Numbered from the stretch's first letter, positions 1 to 8,335 are shown. The stretch: DNA of 64,000 nucleotides from Azospirillum thermophilum (GCF_003130795.1 NZ_CP029352.1:784001-848000), one strand, 5' to 3'. Made by a program: numbers and translations. Notes: generated by a model from the sequence alone, not told the origin.

Positions 1-265
1 CGGTGTAGGCGCCAAGCACGATGGCGCCCAGCGGCCGGGCGAGATAGGAGATGCCGAAGGTCCCGACGCTCAGCAGCAGCGACGTGGTGTCGTCGGTCGC
101 CGGAAAGAACAGCTTGCTGATCACGACGGAAAAATAGCCGTAGATCAGCAGGTCGTAGAATTCGAGCGTGTTGCCGATGCTCGCGGCGAACACCTCTTTC
201 CATGGCCCCCGTTTCGGCTTTACCGACGTCTCGCTCCAGGCGATCGACTGGTTTTCGACAGACAT
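1..265 (-). CDS. MFS transporter, metabolite:H+ symporter type (5' part, runs off window)
   Basis: Only the first 88 codons are present; the gene continues beyond base 1. The N-terminus reads as a short hydrophilic leader, then GNTLEFYDLLIYGYFSVV, the classic first transmembrane helix of the metabolite:H+ symporter branch of the major facilitator superfamily, followed by a second hydrophobic stretch ending in ISYLARPLGAIVLG. This branch imports organic acids or amino-acid-like solutes with protons. It lies downstream of, and in the same direction as, the M20 amidohydrolase, so it may import that enzyme's substrate; this is inferred from position only. Substrate unknown. Confidence 0.85.
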   Translation of the reverse strand, partial: MSVENQSIAWSETSVKPKRGPWKEVFAASIGNTLEFYDLLIYGYFSVVISKLFFPATDDTTSLLLSVGTFGISYLARPLGAIVLGAYT

Positions 266-384
266 GAGAATGCCCCTTGTTCGTGTTCCATTGCGATAGC
301 CGCCTTCTTTTCCGAGGCGTTCTTTTCTGGTGGCGATGCTCTGCCGTGCGGCCCGGGGCCGCCGGCGATGTCGAAGACTGAAGG

Positions 385-1749
385 TCAGAGATGTCCCGCT
401 TCGGGAAGCGGGGTCAGCAGGAGGCGGGCGATCCGTTCCAGCAGTTCGGTCCCGATCGACAGGGACTCCTCGTCGAAGTCGAAGCGGGGATTGTGATGAA
501 CCGCGCCGAGCTTGGAGCCGATGCCGAAATAGACGGCCTGGCCGCCGCGGTCCTGCACCCGCCGCATCATTTCGGCCGCGTCGTCGCTGCCCTTGAAGGA
601 TACGTCGTCGCGGACCGTGTGCACCCGCGACATGCTCTGCGCCGCGGCACCGACAAGCTGCGCGAGGGAGCGGTCGCTGCTTGCCGAGCAGGCCTCTCCC
701 GCCAAGTCCACCTGGAAGGAGACGCCGTGCATCGCCGCCGCCCCCTCGATCACGCGATGTGCGGCTTCCTTGAGGAACTGCAGTGCCTCGGTGCTTTCCG
801 AGCGGAGCTCCAGCGCCAGACGCGCGGTGCTGGGAATGGTGTTGCGCGACTCTCCGCCGGACAGCATCCCGACATTGACGCGCGTATCGCCGCCGCCGTG
901 GCGCGGAATGGCCATCAGGTTCTGTGCGGCGACGCAGGCGGCCAGCAGCGCGTTGCGGCCCTCCTGCGGCGAGACGGCGGCATGGGCCCCGGTCCCGGCA
1001 AACGCCACGTCCAGCTTCACGCTGCCCAGGATATCCCTGTACCCGCTGATGATCTCGCCCACTTGACGGGCCTGGACGCCGAGATGGCAGCCGATGAAGC
1101 GGTCCACGTCATCCAGGACGCCGGCGGCCACCATCGCCCGTGCTCCCCGCAGCCCTTCTTCGGCGGGCTGGAAGATCAGCCGGACTTCGCCGGCGATACG
1201 GTCCCGCCATTGGGTGAGCGAGCGGGCGAGGGCCAATCCCATCGCCGCATGGCCGTCATGGCCGCAGTTGTGATGGGTGTTGGCACAGGTCGAGGCGTAG
1301 CCGTCCCGAGCGGGCAGGTGCTCCTCGCTCCGCGATTCCCCTCCATGATTGGCGTCGAGGTCGAAGCGGAAGGCGATGGTCGGACCGGGGGCGGTGCCTT
1401 TCAGACAACCGACAACGCCGGTGAAGCCGTTGCGCAGCGCTCCGGCCGTCTCCGGATCGGCCCCGAGTTCAAGGGCCCGCTCGTAGAAGAAGTCGAGCTC
1501 CTGCTGCGGCGGCAGTCCCAGGCGGGCGTCGGCGCGCACCACGTCGGCACCCCAGCGGACCTCCCAGCCCAGGCCCCGGAGCGCCGCCACGACCTTGCTG
1601 GCCGTGAACACTTCGCACCAGCCCGGCTCCGCGACGCGGTGCAATTCGCGCCGGTCGGCGATCAGCTGCATGTCGAGGCGGGGCGTCGATAGGGGACTCT
1701 CGATCATCGAATCGTTGTGCCTTACGGAGGAAGCGTCGATTACGGACAT
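385..1749 (-). CDS. M20 family metal-dependent amidohydrolase (AbgA / aminobenzoyl-glutamate hydrolase-like)
   Basis: This is a cytoplasmic zinc-type peptidase of the M20 family, which hydrolyses amide bonds of small N-acyl amino acids. Visible marks are RRELHRVAEPGW near the N-terminus, FRFDLDAN, the metal-binding run NTHHNCGHDGHAAMG, FQPAEEGLRGARAM with the catalytic Glu, GTGAHAAVSPQEGRNAL in the lid domain, and VHHNPRFDFDEESL near the end. The pattern is closest to AbgA (p-aminobenzoyl-glutamate utilisation). The start is uncertain: ATGs at 1806, 1749 and 1707 are all in frame, and the first two each begin with MSVI inside a repeated 11-mer. I use 1749. The gene is divergent from the regulator at 1854 and is followed by a transporter in the same direction. 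Confidence 0.9.
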   Translation of the reverse strand: MSVIDASSVRHNDSMIESPLSTPRLDMQLIADRRELHRVAEPGWCEVFTASKVVAALRGLGWEVRWGADVVRADARLGLPPQQELDFFYERALELGADPETAGALRNGFTGVVGCLKGTAPGPTIAFRFDLDANHGGESRSEEHLPARDGYASTCANTHHNCGHDGHAAMGLALARSLTQWRDRIAGEVRLIFQPAEEGLRGARAMVAAGVLDDVDRFIGCHLGVQARQVGEIISGYRDILGSVKLDVAFAGTGAHAAVSPQEGRNALLAACVAAQNLMAIPRHGGGDTRVNVGMLSGGESRNTIPSTARLALELRSESTEALQFLKEAAHRVIEGAAAMHGVSFQVDLAGEACSASSDRSLAQLVGAAAQSMSRVHTVRDDVSFKGSDDAAEMMRRVQDRGGQAVYFGIGSKLGAVHHNPRFDFDEESLSIGTELLERIARLLLTPLPEAGHL

Positions 1750-1806
1750 ATTAGGGACAGTACCTCTGACCTGAGTCAAGCGGGATTGAGGACCTATTAC
1801 GGACAT
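1739..1806. repeat. 11-bp direct repeat spanning two possible start codons
   Basis: ATTACGGACAT occurs at 1739-1749 and again at 1796-1806, 57 bases apart, in the divergent promoter region of the M20 hydrolase and the winged-helix regulator. Each copy contains, on the minus strand, an ATG followed by codons for S-V-I. It could be a duplicated start region or a pair of operator sites for the divergent regulator. Confidence 0.5.
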
Positions 1807-1853
1807 GGCTTATTGGCTACATGCGTGAAGCGGGCCAGCGGGGAAGGGTGCAG

Positions 1854-3125
1854 ATGATCGGGGTGGTAGGCCCGGACGATACGGTCGAACTGATCAAGCG
1901 CGTGGCCCGGGAAAGCGGCCTTGGGCAGGTGCTGGTCACGGCGACCTACGCGGTGCCGGAAGACACCCCGCGGCTGGTCGGTGCCCTTCTTCGCGTCTGC
2001 GCGGTGATTCTCTTCAGCGGACGCCTGCCTTACCGCCTCGCCCTTGCCGCCGGCTTTCCGCAGGACAGGCTCGACTTCATCCAGCATGAGGGAACCGACC
2101 TGTTCCGGACGCTTGCGCTGGTGGCGCTGGGCAGCGACCGGGTGGGCCATATCCCGCGCTTCAGTTTCGACTGCATTCCGGCCTCCGACGTCGATGAGGC
2201 CTTCGATGAACTGGGGCTGACGGACAATTATCGCGTGATCCCACTGGAACGGGGTGAGGACGGCCGGGACATCGATCTCGGCCGGATCGTCGAGGAACAC
2301 CGCTCCCTGCTCCGCGATGGCACGGTGGAGCAGTGCGCCACCTGCATCCGCAGCGTCTATGAGACCCTGAAGGCGGAGAAACTGCCGGTCATCCGCATCA
2401 ATCACTCCCGCGCCTCCGTCCGGCAGGCCCTCCTTCGGGCGAAGCTCCGCCACGATCTGGTCCAGGCGGAAGCGACCCAGACGGCCGTGTGCCTCCTCTC
2501 ACCGCGGCCCGGCCATGCCGGGGTCGCCGGTGGCACGGTCTCCCAGGCCGCACGGCGGTTTGCCGCCGTCCTCGACGGGCATGTGTTGCGGGACGACGAA
2601 GCCGGCAGCGTGCTGATCTCGACGAGGAACGCCGTCGAAAGCCGGCTGAAGCCGCAGCCGCTCGCCGCCCAGGGGGAGGGGCCGCCGCTGGTCTTCGGGA
2701 TCGGGTTCGGCTCCAACGCCGAACAGGCGGAGACCCTGGCGCGGCAGGCGCAGCAGCATGCCCTGCTCCTTCCCGAGCAGGTCATCCAACTCGACGGCGT
2801 CGCCGCGCTCATCGCGATGATGGACCCGGACGAGGCGCGGGAGGGACGGCAGACCGATCTCGACATCTCCCTGACCCTGCAGATCTCGCCGGCCGTCATC
2901 CGCCGCTTGATGGCGGTCTTCCGCGTCCTCGACCCCAACGGCTTCACCGCCGCGGAACTGGCCCAGAGCTACAAGGTCCTGCCCCGCAGCGCCCGGCGCC
3001 TGCTGAAGCTGCTGAAGGATCGGGGATTCGTCGAGGAATGCGGGGTGCGCAACCGCAGCCGGGCAGGGCGGCCGGAGGTGGTGTACCGCATCTTCCTGGA
3101 CCGGATTCTCCTGCCGACCTCCTGA
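1854..3125 (+). CDS. Putative transcriptional regulator: sensor-like N-terminus, GGDEF-like middle, C-terminal winged helix
   Basis: I do not recognise a named family. The protein (423 residues) begins MIGVVGPDDTVELI, an alpha/beta sensor-like domain. In the middle is VFGIGFGSNAEQAETLARQA, the kind of sequence seen in degenerate GGDEF or GTP-cyclohydrolase-III-type domains. The last ~70 residues (FTAAELAQSYKVLPRSARRL, then a Gly-Arg-rich wing) look like a winged helix-turn-helix. ATG 1854 is preferred over the in-frame ATG 1821 because GGGAAGGG lies at ribosome-binding distance before it. It is divergent from the M20 hydrolase-transporter pair and is the obvious candidate to control them. Whether the middle domain binds a nucleotide is unknown. 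Confidence 0.6.
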   Translation: MIGVVGPDDTVELIKRVARESGLGQVLVTATYAVPEDTPRLVGALLRVCAVILFSGRLPYRLALAAGFPQDRLDFIQHEGTDLFRTLALVALGSDRVGHIPRFSFDCIPASDVDEAFDELGLTDNYRVIPLERGEDGRDIDLGRIVEEHRSLLRDGTVEQCATCIRSVYETLKAEKLPVIRINHSRASVRQALLRAKLRHDLVQAEATQTAVCLLSPRPGHAGVAGGTVSQAARRFAAVLDGHVLRDDEAGSVLISTRNAVESRLKPQPLAAQGEGPPLVFGIGFGSNAEQAETLARQAQQHALLLPEQVIQLDGVAALIAMMDPDEAREGRQTDLDISLTLQISPAVIRRLMAVFRVLDPNGFTAAELAQSYKVLPRSARRLLKLLKDRGFVEECGVRNRSRAGRPEVVYRIFLDRILLPTS

Positions 3126-3246
3126 ATCGCGGGCAAGCAGGTCAGCAGTCTTGTCACACTTCCGATCGCGCCGGCGGCGTTAAGGTGGCGCCCAGGCCGG
3201 CCGGCCGGGTGGCCCGGCCCCTGGCGAGGCGAGAAGGGTCTTCACG

Positions 3247-3589
3247 ATGAACAGGATGGGTCTGGGGCTGGCGATGCTGGCAGTGGGTGCGGCTGTCCCG
3301 ACGGCGGCTTCGGCCGGGGATCTGAAGCCGGGCAGGCTTACAGCACCCATCTCTCTGAAACCTCGGTCGTGACCTACTTCACCCGTGACGGGACGGCTTC
3401 CGCGTGGTGGTCACCGGCGCCTCCCATCCCGATGCGCAGCCGGTCCGCTTTGTCACGACGCTGCTGCCCGGTCAGCGGACCATGGTCGTCATTCCCCGCG
3501 ATGCCGGCGAGCCGCAGGCGGCCCTGGCGATCGCCCGCGTCGGCGACCGCCTCGTCGTGGAGAACGCCAGGACAGCCGTTACGAACTGA
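3247..3589 (+). pseudogene. Small secreted protein with two 1-base frameshifts
   Basis: The frame opened at ATG 3247 encodes a signal peptide (MNRMGLGLAMLAVGAAVPTA, then ASAGDLKPG) and then stops early. Switching frame at about 3332 gives QAYSTHLSETSVVTYFTRDG, and switching again at about 3391 gives DGFRVVVTGASH continuing to a stop at 3587-3589. Each switch is repaired by adding one G to a GGG run. The restored product is a ~113-residue exported beta-rich protein with no function I recognise. Two losses in G runs may be real decay or base-calling errors. A possible ribosome-binding run (GAGAAGGG) precedes the ATG. Confidence 0.6.
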
Positions 3590-3602
3590 CCGCCGTCACG
3601 GC

Positions 3603-3779
3603 TCAACGCTTCGATGCCCTGGTTCTGCGCTTCGCCCCGGTCTTCGACTTCGGCGGCGTGGTCATCGATTTGAGCAGGGCTGCCTGGTTGCGCTTCGCCG
3701 CGGACATGGTGGCGGCCGTCATCATGCTGGTTGCCCGGTTGGCCCAGGACAGCCACAGGCTCATGACAGGGTTCTTCAT
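3603..3779 (-). CDS. Small hypothetical protein, 58 aa, possibly phasin-like
   Basis: A 58-codon gene starting MKNPVMSLWLSWANRATSMM, with AAGGAAGGA at good ribosome-binding distance upstream. The N-terminus is amphipathic with aromatic residues, and the C-terminus is very basic (KTGAKRRTRASKR). Short proteins with an NP-x-x-S-x-WLS-x-AN start occur in Alphaproteobacteria, and phasins (polyhydroxybutyrate granule proteins) have related amphipathic starts. The link to PHB is tentative, but the gene is divergent from the ketone-body operon and shares its upstream region of TTGCGCA repeats. Stop at 3603-3605. Confidence 0.55.
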   Translation of the reverse strand: MKNPVMSLWLSWANRATSMMTAATMSAAKRNQAALLKSMTTPPKSKTGAKRRTRASKR

Positions 3780-3844
3780 CGTGTCGTCCTTCCTTTGATT
3801 GCCGTTGGTGAACAGTCGGGGCGCAGCAACGTCCACCGGGCCCC

Positions 3845-3934
3845 CTGCGCAAGAATTTGCGCAGCACGCACAAAGTTGCGCACCGCCTGATGGTTCGTTG
3901 CGCCGGTTTCTGCGCAAAAACGGGGCGTTTGCGC
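3845..3934. promoter_or_regulatory. Cluster of TTGCGCA dyads upstream of the ato promoter
   Basis: Three dyads are packed in 90 bases: CTGCGCAA-N4-TTGCGCAG (3845-3864, perfect 8-bp arms), TTGCGC-N8-GCGCAA (3898-3917) and GCGCAAA-N9-TTTGCGC (3912-3934), plus a lone TTGCGCA at 3876. They end about 20 bases before a sigma-54-type promoter. They are good candidates for upstream activator sites of an AtoC-like enhancer-binding protein, or for a PhaR-type repressor acting on both divergent genes. The stretch 3780-4171 holds no other gene. Confidence 0.65.
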
Positions 3935-3955
3935 GCTCCGCAGCCACTTCTCCGT

Positions 3956-3972
3956 TTGGCACGACCCTTGCT
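3956..3972 (+). promoter_or_regulatory. Sigma-54 (RpoN) promoter, -24/-12 type
   Basis: TTGGCACGACCCTTGCT matches the sigma-54 consensus (TTGGCACG-N4-TTGCT) with correct GG to GC spacing. It points toward atoD, about 200 bases upstream of its start codon, and lies just downstream of a cluster of dyads suited to an enhancer-binding protein. ato operons in other bacteria are sigma-54 dependent through AtoC. No AtoSC pair is visible in the window. Confidence 0.8.
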
Positions 3973-3992
3973 CTTGTGTGGGTAAGCCTGCT

Positions 3993-4032
3993 GGCCCCGT
4001 CACCTCGCCGCGATGCGCGGGGTGACGGGGCC
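3993..4032 (+). promoter_or_regulatory. Leader stem-loop of the ato operon
   Basis: The arms GGCCCCGTCACC (3993-4004) and GGTGACGGGGCC (4021-4032) are perfectly complementary over 12 bp and enclose a further CCGCG-ATG-CGCGG stem. It begins about 20 bases after the sigma-54 -12 element, so it would lie at the very 5' end of the mRNA. No U-run follows, so mRNA stabilisation or attenuation is more likely than simple termination. Confidence 0.6.
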
Positions 4033-4171
4033 GCCACATCGCAGCGCTGCGAACCAAGAACGAGCGTCTGGTCCGCCCGCCGGTTCATCGCCGGTGCCGG
4101 ATGGCCTGCGCCCACGGGGTGCCGTTGCGGACGAAGCTCCGCCGCATCCCGATGTCCAAGGGGGACGTCGA

Positions 4172-4834
4172 ATGAGTAAAGTGCGAAAGCTGGAAGAGGC
4201 CGTCGCCATGATTCCCGATGGCGCGGTCCTGATGATCGGGGGTTTCATGGGCGTCGGCACGCCGCCCCACCTGATCGACGAGTTGCTGCGTCAGGGCAAG
4301 CGCAACCTGACCGTCATCGCCAACGATACCGCCCGCCCGGCGGTCGGCATCGGCAAGCTGATCGCCGCGAAGGCGGTGCGCAAGGTCATCGCCAGCCACA
4401 TCGGCACCAATTCCGAGACCCAGCGCCAGATGATCACCGGCGAGACCGAGGTGGAACTGGTGCCGCAGGGCACGCTGGCCGAGCGCGTACGCGCCGGTGG
4501 CTTCGGCCTCGGCGGCGTCCTGACCCCGACCGGCGTCGGCACGGTCGTCGAGGAGGGCAAGCAGCGCATCGAGCTGGACGGGCAGGTCTATCTGCTGGAA
4601 AAGGCGCTGAAGGCCGATTTCGCCCTGATCGCCGCCAAGCGCGCGGACTATCTGGGCAACCTCGAGTACGCGCTGACCGCGCGGAACTTCAATCCGATGA
4701 TGGCGATGGCCGCCGAGATGGTGATCGCCGAGGCCGAGGACATCGTGCCGGTCGGCGTCATCCCGCCCGACAGCGTCGTCACCCCGAACGTGCTGGTCGA
4801 CTGCCTGGTCGCCAAGGAGCATCGCCATGGATGA
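4172..4834 (+). CDS. atoD: Acetate/3-oxoacid CoA-transferase subunit A
   Basis: This is the alpha subunit of a two-subunit type I CoA-transferase that moves CoA onto acetoacetate or short-chain acids in the cytoplasm. The 220-residue length fits the family. MIGGFMGVGTPPHLID is the typical N-terminal loop, followed by ANDTARP, SHIGTN (CoA-binding region), VPQGTLAERVRAGG and GVLTPTGVGT. ATG 4172 has AAGGGGG upstream. The last 8 bases overlap the subunit B gene, so translation is probably coupled. It is the first gene of atoD-atoA-atoE-atoB behind the sigma-54 promoter. Confidence 0.95.
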   Translation: MSKVRKLEEAVAMIPDGAVLMIGGFMGVGTPPHLIDELLRQGKRNLTVIANDTARPAVGIGKLIAAKAVRKVIASHIGTNSETQRQMITGETEVELVPQGTLAERVRAGGFGLGGVLTPTGVGTVVEEGKQRIELDGQVYLLEKALKADFALIAAKRADYLGNLEYALTARNFNPMMAMAAEMVIAEAEDIVPVGVIPPDSVVTPNVLVDCLVAKEHRHG

Positions 4835-5483
4835 GAAGACCCTGATCGCCAAGCGCGTCGCGCTGGAGTTGCGCGCGGGCAACCTGGTGAACCTCGGCAT
4901 CGGCCTGCCGACCATGGTGGCGGCCCATCTGCCGGCCGGCGTCAACGTCTTCTTCCAGTCGGAGAACGGCATCATCGGCATGGCGCCGGTGCCGGAGCCG
5001 GGGGCGGAGAACGAGGATCTGAGCGATGCCGGCGGCAGCCCGATAGGCGCCGTTCCGGGAGCTGCGGCCTTCGACAGCGCGATGTCCTTCGGGCTGATCC
5101 GTGGCGGCCATCTCGACGTTACCGTGCTGGGCGGCCTGCAGGTGGACGAGGAGGGCCGGCTCGCCAACTGGATGGTGCCCGGCAAGATGGTGCCCGGCAT
5201 GGGCGGCGCCATGGACCTCGTCTCGGGCGCCAAGCGCGTGATCGTCGCGATGCAGCACAGCGCCAAGGGCGAACCGAAGATCGTCAAGCGCTGCGCCCTG
5301 CCGCTGACCTCGGTGCGCCGGGTCGACCTGATCGTCACCGATCTCGCCGTGATCGAGCCGACGCCGAAGGGGCTGGTGCTGAAGGAGACGGCTCCCGGCG
5401 TCTCCGTCGCCGACGTGATGGCCCAGACCGGTGCGGAGCTGATCGTTCCGTCCGACGTGCCAACCATGCCGGTCGGCGCCTGA
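4827..5483 (+). CDS. atoA: Acetate/3-oxoacid CoA-transferase subunit B
   Basis: This is the beta subunit of the same CoA-transferase, 218 residues. It carries the active-site loop QSENGIIGMAP, where the Glu forms the glutamyl-CoA thioester, then GAAAFDSAMSFGLIRGGHLD, NWMVPGKMVPGMGGAMDLVSG and VIVAMQHSAKGEPKIV, all family signatures. It overlaps atoD by 8 bases. A long stem-loop follows before atoE. Confidence 0.96.
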   Translation: MDEKTLIAKRVALELRAGNLVNLGIGLPTMVAAHLPAGVNVFFQSENGIIGMAPVPEPGAENEDLSDAGGSPIGAVPGAAAFDSAMSFGLIRGGHLDVTVLGGLQVDEEGRLANWMVPGKMVPGMGGAMDLVSGAKRVIVAMQHSAKGEPKIVKRCALPLTSVRRVDLIVTDLAVIEPTPKGLVLKETAPGVSVADVMAQTGAELIVPSDVPTMPVGA

Positions 5484-5503
5484 CCGTCCCTTCTTGAGCA
5501 TCC

Positions 5504-5552
5504 GGGAGGCCGCAGCCGCTGCGCCACCTCGCGTGGCGCGGCGCCGCCTCCC
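5504..5552 (+). promoter_or_regulatory. Intergenic nested stem-loop between atoA and atoE
   Basis: The outer arms GGGAGGC (5504-5510) and GCCTCCC (5546-5552) enclose the inner arms GCGCCAC (5521-5527) and GTGGCGC (5533-5539). With no U-run, and with the operon continuing, an mRNA processing or stability element is more likely than a full terminator. Confidence 0.55.
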
Positions 5553-5570
5553 CCTTGCCGGAGATCCGCC

Positions 5571-6944
5571 ATGAGCGTCACCACCGCCCCCGGACCCGCC
5601 TCGAGCGCCGTGTCCCGCTTCAATCCCATCACTCCCATCTCGCGCGCGCTGACCTGGCTGGTCAGCCGCTATCTGCCCGATCCCCTGATCTTCGCCATCC
5701 TGCTGACCATCCTGACCTTCGGGCTCGCCATCTGGCTGACGCCGAACGGTCCGGTCGACATGGTGCGGATGTGGGGCAACGGCTTCTGGAACCTGCTCGC
5801 CTTCTCGATGCAGATGGCGCTGGTGCTGGTCACCGGCCACGCGCTGGCGAGTTCCGAACCGGTGCGCAACGTCATGGGCCGGGTGGCGGCCATCGCCAAG
5901 ACGCCGACGCAGGGCGTCATGCTGGTCTGCTTCGCCGCCGCGGTCACCAACGTGGTCAACTGGGGCTTCGGCCTGGTGGTCGGCGCCATGTTCGCCCGCG
6001 AGGTGGCGCGGCGCATTCCGAAATCCGACTACCGGCTGCTGATCGCCTCGGCCTACATCGGCTTCATGACCTGGCATGGCGGCTTCTCCGCCTCCATCCC
6101 GCTGGTCGCGGCGACCAAGGGCAACCCGATGGAGAAGACGGTCGGCCTGATCCCGATCGCCGATACCATCTTCACCACCTACAACATCGGCATCACGCTG
6201 GCGCTGATCATCGTCCTGCCGCTGATCTGCCGGATGATGCATCCGAAGCCCGAGGACGTCGTCGCCGTCGATCCCAAGCTGCTGAAGCCGGAGGAATCGA
6301 CCAGGCGGGTGCTCGGCCCCGACGCCAGCCCGGCCGAGCGGATGGAGGAGAGCCGCATCCTGGGCTTCGTCGTCGCGGCGCTCGGCATCGGCTATCTGTT
6401 CCTGCACTTCCAGGCCAAGGGCTTCGACCTCAACATCAACACGGTCAACCTGATCATGCTGGTGGCCGGCCTGATCCTGCACGGCACGCCGATGGCCTAT
6501 GCCCGGGCCGTCGCCAACGCCGCCCGCGGCACCGCCGGCATCATGGTGCAGTTCCCCTTCTATGCCGGCATCCAGATCATGATGGAGCATTCCGGCCTCG
6601 GCGGGCTGATCACCAACTGGTTCGTGGACATCGCCACCAAGGAGACCTTCCCGGTCCTGGCCTTCCTGTCGTCCGGCCTGATCAACTTCGCGGTTCCGTC
6701 GGGCGGCGGCCACTGGGTCGTGCAGGGTCCCTTCGTCATGCCGGCGGCCCAGCAGCTCGGCGTCGACCTCGGCAAGGCGGCCATGGCGATCGCCTATGGC
6801 GAGGAGTGGATGAACATGGCGCAGCCCTTCTGGGCGCTGCCGGCCCTGGCCATCGCCGGCCTCGGGGTGCGCGACATCATGGGATACTGCGCCACAGCGC
6901 TGGTCTTGACGCTACCCATCTTCCTGATCGGGCTTTATTTCTGA
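5571..6944 (+). CDS. atoE: Short-chain fatty acid transporter, AtoE family
   Basis: This is an integral inner-membrane protein of 457 residues with about a dozen hydrophobic segments, matching AtoE in length and content. It is expected to import acetoacetate or short-chain fatty acids for the CoA-transferase encoded upstream. Family marks include [58 protein letters not shown] and [20 protein letters not shown] near the C-terminus. ATG 5571 follows CCGGAG. A second stem-loop separates it from atoB. Confidence 0.94.
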   Translation: MSVTTAPGPASSAVSRFNPITPISRALTWLVSRYLPDPLIFAILLTILTFGLAIWLTPNGPVDMVRMWGNGFWNLLAFSMQMALVLVTGHALASSEPVRNVMGRVAAIAKTPTQGVMLVCFAAAVTNVVNWGFGLVVGAMFAREVARRIPKSDYRLLIASAYIGFMTWHGGFSASIPLVAATKGNPMEKTVGLIPIADTIFTTYNIGITLALIIVLPLICRMMHPKPEDVVAVDPKLLKPEESTRRVLGPDASPAERMEESRILGFVVAALGIGYLFLHFQAKGFDLNINTVNLIMLVAGLILHGTPMAYARAVANAARGTAGIMVQFPFYAGIQIMMEHSGLGGLITNWFVDIATKETFPVLAFLSSGLINFAVPSGGGHWVVQGPFVMPAAQQLGVDLGKAAMAIAYGEEWMNMAQPFWALPALAIAGLGVRDIMGYCATALVLTLPIFLIGLYF

Positions 6945-6952
6945 CCAACCGA

Positions 6953-6991
6953 GGCCGCCGCGGTTCCGCACGGGGTGCGGGCGCGGCGGCC
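6953..6991 (+). promoter_or_regulatory. Intergenic nested stem-loop between atoE and atoB
   Basis: The outer arms GGCCGCCGCG (6953-6962) and CGCGGCGGCC (6982-6991) enclose CCGCAC (6966-6971) and GTGCGG (6975-6980). It has the same nested two-stem layout as the elements before atoD and atoE, but a different sequence. Confidence 0.55.
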
Positions 6992-7035
6992 CCTTCCCAT
7001 CCATCAAGAAACAATCGTTCCGGAGGGTTCCTCCA

Positions 7036-8211
7036 ATGACCGAGATCGTCATTGCCAGCGCGGTGCGCACCGCCATCGGCAGCTTCAACGGCGCCCTGTC
7101 CGCCGTTCCCGCCCACGAGTTGGGCGCCGTCGTGATCCGCGAGGCGCTGTCCCGCGCCCATACGGATGCCGCCGAGGTGACCGAAGTGATCCTGGGCCAG
7201 GTGCTGACCGCCGGCCAGGGCCAGAACCCGGCCCGCCAGGCCGCCATCGCCGCCGGTATTCCGGTGGAGAAGACCGCCTTCGGCATCAACCAGGTCTGCG
7301 GCTCCGGCCTGCGCTCCGTGGCGCTGGGCTATCAGGCGATCCGCAACGGCGACGCCGACGTGATGGTCGTCGGCGGCCAGGAGAGCATGAGCCTGTCGCC
7401 CCACCTGATGCACCTGCGCGGCGGCGTCAAGATGGGCGCTGCGGAGATGCTCGACAGCATGATCAAGGACGGCCTGTGGGAGGCGTTCCACGGCTACCAC
7501 ATGGGCACGACCGCCGAGAATGTCGCCCGCGCCTGGAACCTGACGCGGGAGCAGCAGGACCTCTTCGCGGCGTCCTCGCAGCAGAAGGCGGAGGCCGCCC
7601 AGAAGGCCGGCCGCTTCAAGGACCAGATCGTCCCGGTCACCATCAAGGGCCGCAAGGGCGACACCGTCGTCGACACCGACGAGTACCCCAAGCACGGCAC
7701 CACCGTCGAGACGCTGGCCAAGCTGCGCCCGGCTTTCGCCAAGGACGGCACGGTGACCGCCGGCAACGCATCCGGCATCAATGACGGTGCCGCCGCCCTG
7801 GTGCTGATGACGGCGGAGAACGCGGCCAGGCGCGGCATCACCCCGTTGGCGCGCATCGCCTCCTGGGCCACGGCCGGCGTCGATCCGACCATCATGGGCA
7901 CGGGGCCGATCCCCGCTTCGAAGCTGGCGCTGAAGAAGGCCGGCTGGAGCGTGGGCGATCTCGACCTGATCGAGGCGAACGAGGCCTTCGCCGCCCAGGC
8001 GCTGGCCGTCAACGAGGGGATGGGCTGGGATACCGCCAAGGTGAACGTGAATGGCGGCGCCATCGCGCTCGGCCACCCCATCGGCGCCTCGGGTGCCCGC
8101 ATCCTGGTGACGCTGCTGCATGAGATGGGCCGCCGCGACGCCAGGAAGGGTCTCGCCACGCTCTGCATCGGCGGTGGCATGGGCGTCGCCCTCTGCGTCG
8201 AGCGCGGCTGA
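7036..8211 (+). CDS. atoB: Acetyl-CoA acetyltransferase (thiolase II)
   Basis: This is a cytoplasmic thiolase joining two acetyl-CoA to acetoacetyl-CoA or running the reverse cleavage. The 391-residue length is standard. The catalytic Cys is in [16 protein letters not shown] (about residue 90), with [12 protein letters not shown], the His in [19 protein letters not shown], and the second Cys in [15 protein letters not shown] at the end. In this operon it completes acetoacetate use: AtoE imports, AtoDA activates to acetoacetyl-CoA, and AtoB cleaves. It could equally serve as PhaA in PHB synthesis. GGAGGG precedes ATG 7036, and a strong terminator follows. Confidence 0.96.
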   Translation: MTEIVIASAVRTAIGSFNGALSAVPAHELGAVVIREALSRAHTDAAEVTEVILGQVLTAGQGQNPARQAAIAAGIPVEKTAFGINQVCGSGLRSVALGYQAIRNGDADVMVVGGQESMSLSPHLMHLRGGVKMGAAEMLDSMIKDGLWEAFHGYHMGTTAENVARAWNLTREQQDLFAASSQQKAEAAQKAGRFKDQIVPVTIKGRKGDTVVDTDEYPKHGTTVETLAKLRPAFAKDGTVTAGNASGINDGAAALVLMTAENAARRGITPLARIASWATAGVDPTIMGTGPIPASKLALKKAGWSVGDLDLIEANEAFAAQALAVNEGMGWDTAKVNVNGGAIALGHPIGASGARILVTLLHEMGRRDARKGLATLCIGGGMGVALCVERG

Positions 8212-8257
8212 TCATCACGTTCTCGCCCGTTCGGGGCGCTGCCGACCGGGACGGGGA

Positions 8258-8281
8258 GGGGGGCGGCTTCGGCCGTCCCCC
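8258..8281 (+). terminator. Terminator-like hairpin after atoB
   Basis: GGGGGGCGGC and GCCGTCCCCC pair at 9 of 10 positions around a stable TTCG tetraloop. It follows the atoB stop and precedes the chemotaxis gene, closing the ato operon. There is only a weak T-run after it. Confidence 0.65.
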
Positions 8282-8335
8282 TGTTCCGTCGCGGGTCGCG
8301 GTTTCCCGGTCCTACCTGAAATCAAGAGACCTATC

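Noticed and set aside
391..1692. Long plus-strand open frame opposite the M20 hydrolase
   Set aside because: Frame-mirrored product of GC-rich codons; no family motifs, while the minus strand has clear M20 metal-binding motifs.
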